In this document: in pieces, positions 1 to 5,158 of the stretch
How the letters are laid out: each line of letters starts with the position of its first letter
How positions within the stretch are numbered: position 1 is the stretch's first letter
The notes under the pieces: generated by a model
Seen by the model: the letters and a program-made list of their open reading frames with translations, nothing else
What the model was told of the DNA's origin: nothing
Databases searched by the model: none
Source of the DNA: Trueperaceae bacterium
GTDB lineage: Bacteria; Deinococcota; Deinococci; Deinococcales; Trueperaceae
Assembly (NCBI GenBank): GCA_007121175.1
Contig: SKMG01000463.1
Coordinates: forward strand, 1 to 5,158
Direction of reading: 5' to 3'
Length of the DNA: 5,158 bases
Translations under genes and position numbers: made by a program

Positions 1-662
1 GCTTCGGCACCGACGAGCTCGGCCGCGACGTACTGAGCCGCGTCCTCTATGGCGGCCGCATCACGATCCCGGCGGGCCTGGCGGTGGTGGTCGTCAACGC
101 CATCGTCGGCTGGCTCGTCGGCGCCGTGGCGGGCTTCGCCGGGCGCGTCTGGGACGAGGTCATGATGCGCGTCACCGAGCTGTTCATGGCCTTCCCGACG
201 ATCATCCTGGCGATGGCGGTCACCGCTGCGCTGGGCCCGGAGATCCGCAACGCGGTGCTCGCGCTCGCCATCGTGCGCTGGACGAACTACGCCCGCCTCA
301 CCCGTGGGCTCGTCATCGAAGCCAAGACCGCCGAGTACGTCACGGCCACCCGCAGCTTGGGAGCCAGGAACCCCTACCTGCTTTTCAAGACGCTGCTGCC
401 GAACACCGTCGCGCCGGTGGTGGTCTACGGTTCGCTCGACATCGGCAACGCGATCCTGCTGTTCGCCGGGCTCTCCTTCCTCGGCCTGGGCCCCGAGCCC
501 TCGTCGCCGGAGTGGGGCCGCATGATCTCGATCGGCATCCACTTCTTCGACCAGTGGTGGATGTGGCTGTTCCCAGGCCTGGCGATCGCCTCGCTGGTGA
601 TGGCGTTCAACTTCATCGGCGACGGGCTGCGCGACATGCTCGATCCGCGCACCGCTGCCTGA
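1..662 (+). CDS. ABC transporter permease, DppC/OppC family (5' partial)
   Basis: Inner-membrane permease subunit of an Opp/Dpp-type ABC importer, which normally pairs with a DppB-like permease, two ATPases and a binding protein to import peptides or, in some members, oligosaccharides. The reading frame is open from base 3 to the TGA at 660-662, giving 219 visible residues. The visible start FGTDELGRDVLSRVLYGGR is the conserved region just before the BPD_transp_1 domain, so about 70-80 N-terminal residues, including the first membrane helix, lie off the left edge. A GTG at 84 is internal and not the start. Hydrophobic segments lie at about residues 23-45, 60-78, 83-97, 136-163 and 185-204. 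The EAA loop that contacts the ATPase is at about 111-134 (EYVTATRSLGA through LLPN). The C-terminus (FIGDGLRDMLDPR) is typical and complete. No gene follows on this strand within the window, so it ends its operon here or is the last gene before a convergent unit. Substrate cannot be read from the sequence. Confidence 0.93.
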   Translation, partial: FGTDELGRDVLSRVLYGGRITIPAGLAVVVVNAIVGWLVGAVAGFAGRVWDEVMMRVTELFMAFPTIILAMAVTAALGPEIRNAVLALAIVRWTNYARLTRGLVIEAKTAEYVTATRSLGARNPYLLFKTLLPNTVAPVVVYGSLDIGNAILLFAGLSFLGLGPEPSSPEWGRMISIGIHFFDQWWMWLFPGLAIASLVMAFNFIGDGLRDMLDPRTAA

Positions 663-782
663 AGCGGGGCAATCCGACGCCATCGAAAGGCCGGTTGGTG
701 GCGATCAGGGCGCGCGGCACGCCAGCTCCAACTGGGCACTCGCCGAGGCTCACGACTGTCGGCTCGTCGGTAGACGGGTTGC
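663..782. other. Convergent intergenic gap
   Basis: This 120-base stretch separates the stop of the permease gene (+) from the stop of the discoidin-like gene (-). Convergent genes often share a bidirectional terminator, but I see only short, weak inverted repeats here and no T-run on either strand. No small ORF with a ribosome binding site stands out. Confidence 0.5.
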
Positions 783-1340
783 TCAGTCCACGTACGGCCT
801 CGACTGGGCCTGGACTGGTCCGCTCCCAACGATGAGTTCGGCCACCATGGTCCAGCGGCCGCCGCCGGGCCGTACCTCGACGCGCACGAAGCGCCCGTGC
901 CCTGGGTACTCCTCATCGAGCCACACCAACGTGCCGATACGGTCGTCGACCACCTCACCCTCGAGGAAGGTCGTGCCCACCCCGAGGTCCTCGTAGAGCA
1001 CGCCATCTTCGGAGACGGCTACGATGAACGACTGCGGTAACGCGACACTCGAGACGTCCGAGCGCATGACCTTGAGGGCCACGTAGGTGATTTCATTCTG
1101 AAGCTTGCCCAGATCAACGACGAACGTAATTGGCTCCTCACCCTCGAACCCGACCATGTCGCCCGAGGCGAAGGCGTAGGATCCGTCCGTGAGCTTGAGG
1201 CCATCGGGATCGGGGTAGCCCTCGTCGGGCGTTCGACTACTGGTGACGGGCAGTTCGGCTGCAATGTTGTTGTGCCTCGCCTGGACCACCCCGCCCAGCA
1301 CCAGCAGGGCGCACGAGATCGTGAGGAACGATCGCTTCAT
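783..1340 (-). CDS. Small exported protein with discoidin (F5/8 type C)-like domain
   Basis: Predicted secreted or periplasmic protein of 185 residues with no catalytic motif. A Sec signal peptide is visible at residues 1-21: MKR, then a hydrophobic core, ending VVQA before Arg22. There is no lipobox cysteine. Residues about 28-172 resemble bacterial F5/8 type C/discoidin-like beta-sandwich domains. Matching signatures are YPDPDGLKLTDG (42-53), VVDLGKL (74-80), LPQSFIVAVSEDG (101-113), RFVRVEV (150-156) and a closing WTMVAELIV (163-171). Such domains commonly bind sugars. The ATG at 1340 was chosen because GGAGGT sits four bases upstream and the signal peptide begins there. Upstream in-frame starts, including the ATG at 1352 that overlaps the Shine-Dalgarno, would put charged residues before the signal peptide. 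The gene lies 242 bp downstream of the large beta-glucanase on the same strand and has its own candidate promoter. An accessory glycan-binding role is inferred from context only. Confidence 0.8.
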   Translation of the reverse strand: MKRSFLTISCALLVLGGVVQARHNNIAAELPVTSSRTPDEGYPDPDGLKLTDGSYAFASGDMVGFEGEEPITFVVDLGKLQNEITYVALKVMRSDVSSVALPQSFIVAVSEDGVLYEDLGVGTTFLEGEVVDDRIGTLVWLDEEYPGHGRFVRVEVRPGGGRWTMVAELIVGSGPVQAQSRPYVD

Positions 1341-1344
1341 GTCG

Positions 1345-1350
1345 ACCTCC
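1345..1350 (-). promoter_or_regulatory. Shine-Dalgarno of the discoidin-like gene
   Basis: On the minus strand GGAGGT is followed by CGAC and then the ATG at 1340-1338. This near-consensus site decides the start codon: the alternative ATG at 1352-1350 overlaps the site itself. Confidence 0.8.
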
Positions 1351-1404
1351 ATCGGTCGGGCGCGAACCTTTGGGCGATCGCTTGATCGAGGAGTGCAGGC
1401 CGCG

Positions 1405-1424
1405 TTGGCTCGAGTTCGAGCCAA
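1405..1424. repeat. 20-bp near-perfect palindrome, candidate operator or leader hairpin
   Basis: Half-sites TTGGCTCGA and TCGAGCCAA are exact reverse complements separated by only two bases (GT). The site lies 65-84 bases upstream of the discoidin-like gene's ATG and about 40-55 bases downstream of its predicted transcription start. The size and symmetry suit a dimeric repressor of the LacI or a similar family. The two-base centre makes a stable RNA hairpin less likely than a protein-binding site, though stem formation with part of the inner pairs open is possible. The regulator is unknown. Confidence 0.5.
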
Positions 1425-1467
1425 TCACGGAGCCCACGTGTTGACGGTGAAACGAAACCCAAGCCGC

Positions 1468-1496
1468 ATGCTAGACGAGCCGCCACCACCGGTCAA
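1468..1496 (-). promoter_or_regulatory. Candidate sigma70-type promoter for the discoidin-like gene
   Basis: On the minus strand a -35 element TTGACC (1496-1491, five of six consensus bases) is followed by a 17-base spacer and a -10 element TAGCAT (1473-1468, four of six). Transcription would start near 1461, giving a leader of about 120 bases that contains the palindrome at 1405-1424. The spacing is optimal, but the sequence is GC-rich and no experimental support exists, so this remains a prediction. It suggests the small gene can be expressed independently of the upstream glucanase gene. Confidence 0.45.
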
Positions 1497-1556
1497 GGGG
1501 GGGCGCGCCAGACCGCGGTGACAGCCGCCCACTGATCCGTGCACTCATCGCGGCAG

Positions 1557-1577
1557 TCACGCCCGTCAGCGGCGTGA
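1557..1577 (-). terminator. Hairpin just after the glucanase stop codon, weak terminator candidate
   Basis: A perfect 7-bp stem (TCACGCC and GGCGTGA) with a 7-base loop begins five bases after the TGA of the large glucanase gene, reading on the minus strand. No T-run follows, so it does not look like a strong intrinsic terminator. It could be a transcript-stabilising 3' hairpin or allow partial readthrough into the downstream gene. Confidence 0.35.
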
Positions 1578-1582
1578 GCAGT

Positions 1583-4500
1583 TCACTCGTCGACGTACCA
1601 GCGCACCTCGTCGATCATCGCCGATCCGGCGCCGCCACCGACCTCGATGCCGAGGCCCCACACTTCGCCGCGGATGACAGCCTCGTCGTCCGGGGCACCA
1701 TCAGGCTGCGCAGCGGCCCGCTCGAAGTCGGCGAACGGCAGCCTCACCAGGGTCCATCCCTCGGCCTCGTCGCGGAAACCGGCCTCGAAGCGCGCCGCAG
1801 TGTCGGGCGCCCCGTAGACGCGCACGTAGTCGACCAGCATCTCCTGCGGGAACGTCGTGGTCTGGTCGGGATAGCCGGGCCAGTGGCCGCCCACTGCCAC
1901 GTTGAGGATCAGGAAGAAGGGGTGGTCGAACACCCAGCGTGCGCCGCTCGGCAGATCGGCCGGGGTGAGCGTCGAGTACTCGACCCCGTCGACTGACCAG
2001 GTGATGCGATCTGGCCACCACTCGATGGCGTAGACGTGGAAGTCATCGGCGAAGCGTCCGCCATCGGGCAAGGTGGTGCCGCGGCCGATGCCATCGCCGC
2101 CGGAGTAGCCGGGTCCGTGGATCGTGCCGTGGACCCAATGGGGTTCGCGTCCGACGTTCTCCATGATGTCGATTTCGCCGGACTGCGGCCAACCGACCTC
2201 GCCGATGTCGTTGCCGAGCATCCAGAACGCGGGCCAGAGGCCCTGGCCGTACGGGATCTTGATGCGCCCCTCGATGCGCCCGTACTCCACCTCGAGCGCA
2301 CCTCGAGTGATGATGCGTGCCGAGGTGTACTCGCAGGGAGCGCCGTAGTAGCACAGCGGCGCGTCCCCATCGGTTTCTACGGCGCGGATCACCAGATGGC
2401 CCTCGCCGTCGAGCGCGAGGTTCTCGGGTTCGGCGGTGTAGGTCTGCCGCTCGGCGTTGCCCCAGCCGGGGATGCCGTGATCGGTGCCGTCGCCGATCTC
2501 TGGCGTCCATACGCTGCCCGCTGGGAGCGGACCCGCGGGCCCCTCGAACTCATCGGACCACACCAGCTCCCACAGCCGCGTCTCGTCGCTACCGCTCGAG
2601 ATCTCGACCCGCACCTCACGGCCGCTGCCGTCGCCGAAGTACCAGAACTCGATGCCGTCGGCGTGGCGCACGTCGACGCTCTGGCCGAAGCGGGTCTCGA
2701 CAGCGCCGCGGTCCTGCCACGAGAACGCCAGTACGCCTTCGAAGGCCGCCTGGCCAGGGCGCGCGTCGGCGGCGTCCGCAGGGAGTTCTGGCGCGCTGAG
2801 GGTGGTACCGGGGCCAGCCTCGAAGGGCTCGGGGCTGTCGCCGAAGTCCGCTAGTAGGTCGGGATCGAAGGGGTCGGCGTCGGTGATCATAACCACAGCT
2901 CGGCGCTGGAAGCCGAGCGAGGCGCCCCTCGGATCCTCGAGCAGCGCTTGGGCCCGCAGGTCTCCGGTGTGGCGCCCGTCGGCCAGCGTGTGCAGCGTCA
3001 CCGCTGCCTCGGTTTCGCCTGCCGGGATCGCCACGAGCTCGTCGACGGGAACGAAGTTGCGGTGCGGCGACGCCTCGTCGCCACGCACCAGCACGCGTAC
3101 CGTGACGGGCTCGTTGCTCGCCTCCGAGAGGGTGACTTGCAGCTCTCCGCTCTCCCCTTCATGCACCCGCACCAGCGCGCCTTCGAACTCGACCGTGATC
3201 GCCTCGCGCACCGCCTCCTCCGACGCTCCGTACGCTTCGGCGCGCGCTACGTGGGTCGTTCCCTCGCCCGGCGGGAAGCCGAGCGCCCAGCCCGAGGCTT
3301 CGGTGAGCCCGAGCCCGTCGTTCGGCGCACCGGCCGGCTGCCAGTCCATGCGCCGCGCGAACGACGAGAACGGGATCTCGATCAGACGCCACTCGGTGCT
3401 GTCGTCGACGAATCGGTAGTAGAAGCGCTCGGCGCTATCGCCGGTGAGGTCGGGGTTGCGGTTGTCGAACAGGTCGACCTGCACCGAGCGGCCGCTGCCG
3501 GCGCCCTGGTACCAGAAGCGCAGGCCGGCGTAGGCCGACAGGTCGCGCCCGACCCAGCGGGTCATGGCCTCGTCCTCGAAAGCGTGGCTGAAGCCGCCCC
3601 ACGAGACGATGCGGTGCTCGACGCGCAACACGTGCTCGGTGTCGACCTGACCGGGGAGCGCGAGCGGATCGCCGGGCTCCACCGTCACGGCCGAGAGCGC
3701 CAGCGACCCGCTGCCATCGTGCCAGGTGACGAAGCCGATGCCGTTGCCGAACGCGTCGATACCGGTCGGCACGCCGTCGCTGAAGTCGGCGAGCCGGAGC
3801 GCGGGACCCGGGGTCGGTTCGAAGGCTGCCGCGGCGTCCTCGTCGCTGGCAGGGTCTGCGGCCGTGGCGTCATCGCTGGCGGCCTCGCCCGTCGCGGCGT
3901 CTTCGCGTGCGGCCTCGCCGTCCTGCCCCCCCTCGGCGCAGGCCACGGCCAGGTCGAGCCACGGGTTCTCCGCGGCACCCTCGCCGTAGCGCAGGCCGTA
4001 GCCGCGCGGGAACAGCGGCGCGTCGCAACCTTCGCCGGGCAGGTCGTCGAAGTCGAACGGGAGCTGATCGATGTGGCGCGGCCAGGTATAAGGCAAGGTA
4101 CCGGTCACCTCGCGCTCGCCGAACAGCACGTCAGTCACGCCGTCGCCTTCGGAGCCTGGGAGCCAGGCGGCGACCACCGCGTCGGCCAGGTTCAGCTGCA
4201 CGTCCATCACCAGCGGCCGGCCCGAGAGCAGCACGATCACCAGCACGTCGACCTGCTCGCGCAGGCGCTCGATCACTGCGACGTCGGCAGCTCCCAGGCT
4301 CAGCGTTGCGCTGTCGCCGAACCACTCGGCGTAGGGCCGCTCCCCGATGACCGCGATGCCGACGTCGCCGCGCAGCGGCGCCCCGTCGGCGTCGGTGAAG
4401 CGAGCGGTGAGGTCGTGCAGCACGGTGGTGCGTAGGCCGAAGCCGGCACGCAGGGCATCGAGGATGTTGGTGCCCGGCGTGAGCGAGGCGGTCGAGCCCT

Positions 4501-5158
4501 GCCACTCGATCGTCCAGCCGCCCGATTGCATGCCGACGCTGTCGGACCCGAAGCCCGCGACGAGCACGGTCTGGTCCGCCTCGGCACGCAGCGGCAGCGC
4601 TGAATCATCGTTCTTGAGCAGTACCACTGTGCTCGCGGCCGCCTCGCGCGCGAGGGCGCGGTGCTCGGGTGAACCCACCGACGCCTGGAGCCCGGCGTCA
4701 CCGTAGGGCCGCTCGAACAGGCCCAGCTCGAACTTCACACGCAGGATGGCCGCAACGGCCTCGTCGATGCGCTCCAGCGAGAGCTCACCGCGCTCGACGC
4801 CGCGCAGGGTTGCGGCGATGAAGCGTCGGTAGTCGTGCGGCACCATGTTCATGTCGATGCCGGCCTCGATGCTCAGCGCCACGGCTTGGTCGTAACCCCG
4901 CGCAACCGCGTCGACGCCGCCCCAGTCCGACACCACGAAGCCGTCGAAGCCGAGCTCGCCGCGCAGCACGTCCCGGATCAGGTAGCTATGGCCGTGCATC
5001 GGCTCGCCCTGCCAGCTCGAGAACGAGATCATGATGCTGCGCGCGCCCCCGTCGACCGCCTCCACGTACGGCGCGAGGTGGACGCGGCGCAGCGTCTGCT
5101 CGTCGACGAGGGTGTCGCCCTGGTCGAGCAGGCCGCCCCGGACCGGCGAGGTGCGGAA
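1583..5158 (-). CDS. Multidomain GH3-GH16 beta-glucanase with GH16 nested in a CBM11/CIA30-like domain (5' partial)
   Basis: The frame is open from the right edge to the TGA at 1585-1583, giving 1191 visible residues (numbered here from the edge). The start is off-window; the GTG at 5065 is internal because GH3 sequence (GGLLDQGDT) precedes it. Domains: (1) GH3, residues 1 to about 392. It has nucleophile Asp78 in VVSDWGG, a GGWTIEWQG subsite motif at 213-221, and GERPYAE (272-278) carrying the likely acid/base Glu. It ends at LFPRGYGLRYG. This pattern matches ExoP/barley ExoI-type exo-beta-glucosidases. (2) Acidic Ala/Asp/Glu linker, about 408-450. (3) CBM11/CIA30-like sandwich, 453-644. (4) Calx-beta, 653-761 (EGESGELQVTLSEA ... 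VVMITDAD). (5) Second sandwich, N-half 764-861. (6) GH16, 862-1116, starting LWELVWSDEF. It carries GEIDIMEN with nucleophile Glu995, Asp997 and acid/base Glu1000, plus WPAFWML, and closes VDYVRVYG. (7) Sandwich C-half, 1119-1191. Probably secreted, but the signal sequence is not visible. About 200 or more N-terminal residues are missing by comparison with ExoI. Expected activity is endo- plus exo-cleavage of laminarin-like beta-1,3-glucan; exact linkage preference is inferred. Confidence 0.93.
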   Translation of the reverse strand, partial: FRTSPVRGGLLDQGDTLVDEQTLRRVHLAPYVEAVDGGARSIMISFSSWQGEPMHGHSYLIRDVLRGELGFDGFVVSDWGGVDAVARGYDQAVALSIEAGIDMNMVPHDYRRFIAATLRGVERGELSLERIDEAVAAILRVKFELGLFERPYGDAGLQASVGSPEHRALAREAAASTVVLLKNDDSALPLRAEADQTVLVAGFGSDSVGMQSGGWTIEWQGSTASLTPGTNILDALRAGFGLRTTVLHDLTARFTDADGAPLRGDVGIAVIGERPYAEWFGDSATLSLGAADVAVIERLREQVDVLVIVLLSGRPLVMDVQLNLADAVVAAWLPGSEGDGVTDVLFGEREVTGTLPYTWPRHIDQLPFDFDDLPGEGCDAPLFPRGYGLRYGEGAAENPWLDLAVACAEGGQDGEAAREDAATGEAASDDATAADPASDEDAAAAFEPTPGPALRLADFSDGVPTGIDAFGNGIGFVTWHDGSGSLALSAVTVEPGDPLALPGQVDTEHVLRVEHRIVSWGGFSHAFEDEAMTRWVGRDLSAYAGLRFWYQGAGSGRSVQVDLFDNRNPDLTGDSAERFYYRFVDDSTEWRLIEIPFSSFARRMDWQPAGAPNDGLGLTEASGWALGFPPGEGTTHVARAEAYGASEEAVREAITVEFEGALVRVHEGESGELQVTLSEASNEPVTVRVLVRGDEASPHRNFVPVDELVAIPAGETEAAVTLHTLADGRHTGDLRAQALLEDPRGASLGFQRRAVVMITDADPFDPDLLADFGDSPEPFEAGPGTTLSAPELPADAADARPGQAAFEGVLAFSWQDRGAVETRFGQSVDVRHADGIEFWYFGDGSGREVRVEISSGSDETRLWELVWSDEFEGPAGPLPAGSVWTPEIGDGTDHGIPGWGNAERQTYTAEPENLALDGEGHLVIRAVETDGDAPLCYYGAPCEYTSARIITRGALEVEYGRIEGRIKIPYGQGLWPAFWMLGNDIGEVGWPQSGEIDIMENVGREPHWVHGTIHGPGYSGGDGIGRGTTLPDGGRFADDFHVYAIEWWPDRITWSVDGVEYSTLTPADLPSGARWVFDHPFFLILNVAVGGHWPGYPDQTTTFPQEMLVDYVRVYGAPDTAARFEAGFRDEAEGWTLVRLPFADFERAAAQPDGAPDDEAVIRGEVWGLGIEVGGGAGSAMIDEVRWYVDE

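Noticed and set aside
84..662. Reading the permease as a complete 192-residue protein starting at the GTG at 84
   Set aside because: The conserved family motif GTDELGRDVLSR lies in frame before it, and the C-terminal part is full length, so the gene is truncated by the window edge rather than short.
784..817. Inverted repeat CAGTCCA ... TGGACTG over the last codons of the discoidin-like gene
   Set aside because: The loop is 20 bases, the stem only 7 bp, and no T-run follows on either strand. It is too weak to call a terminator.
425..1006. A minus-strand open frame spanning the permease 3' end and part of the discoidin-like gene
   Set aside because: It overlaps two well-supported genes in other frames and has low-complexity Arg/Ser/Trp-rich composition.
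1374..1381. GCGATCGC octamer palindrome in the leader region
   Set aside because: This octamer is common in GC-rich genomes. A single copy gives no evidence of function.
2036..2854. A 272-codon plus-strand open frame opposite the GH16 domain
   Set aside because: It is a mirror frame of strongly conserved GH16 coding sequence, with no ribosome binding site or domain signature that I can see.
2948..4435. A 495-codon open frame on the plus strand opposite the glucanase gene
   Set aside because: Its codons lie exactly opposite those of the glucanase. Its translation is Arg/Val/Ala/Gly-rich with no recognisable domain. Long antisense frames are expected in GC-rich coding DNA.
1583..5065. Starting the glucanase at the GTG at 5065
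   Set aside because: The frame stays open to the window edge and the 31 preceding codons encode typical GH3 sequence, so the true start is outside the window.

Overview
This is a GC-rich bacterial window (roughly two thirds G+C by eye, strongly G/C-biased third codon positions). It carries parts of two transcription units that converge. The lineage cannot be fixed from this sequence. The ExoP-type GH3 glucosidase, Calx-beta domain and acidic linker would fit a high-GC Gram-negative bacterium, perhaps from a marine or saline habitat; this is a tentative inference.

Layout. Positions 1-662 (+) hold the 3' part of a DppC/OppC-type ABC transporter permease. Positions 663-782 are a short convergent intergenic gap with no convincing terminator. 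Positions 783-1340 (-) encode a small exported protein with a discoidin (F5/8 type C)-like domain. Positions 1341-1582 are its leader region: a strong Shine-Dalgarno, a plausible sigma70-type promoter, a near-perfect 20-bp palindrome, and a hairpin just after the upstream gene's stop. Positions 1583-5158 (-) encode a very large multidomain beta-glucanase whose N-terminus lies beyond the right edge.

The large protein is the highlight. In order it carries a GH3 catalytic module (exo-beta-glucosidase, ExoP/ExoI type), an acidic Ala/Asp/Glu linker, a CBM11/CIA30-like beta-sandwich, a Calx-beta domain, and a second CBM11/CIA30-like sandwich. That second sandwich is split in two by a complete GH16 laminarinase-type catalytic domain. 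One chain would thus join an endo-acting beta-1,3-glucanase to an exo-acting beta-glucosidase, with the endo domain nested inside a putative glucan-binding domain. All key motifs of both catalytic modules are present.

Working together (inference). The large enzyme would cut laminarin or a related beta-glucan and trim the products to glucose outside the cytoplasm. The small discoidin-like protein may be an accessory binding protein. The neighbouring Opp/Dpp-type transporter could take up oligosaccharides or peptides. Its orientation shows it is a separate transcription unit, so a functional link is only suggestive.
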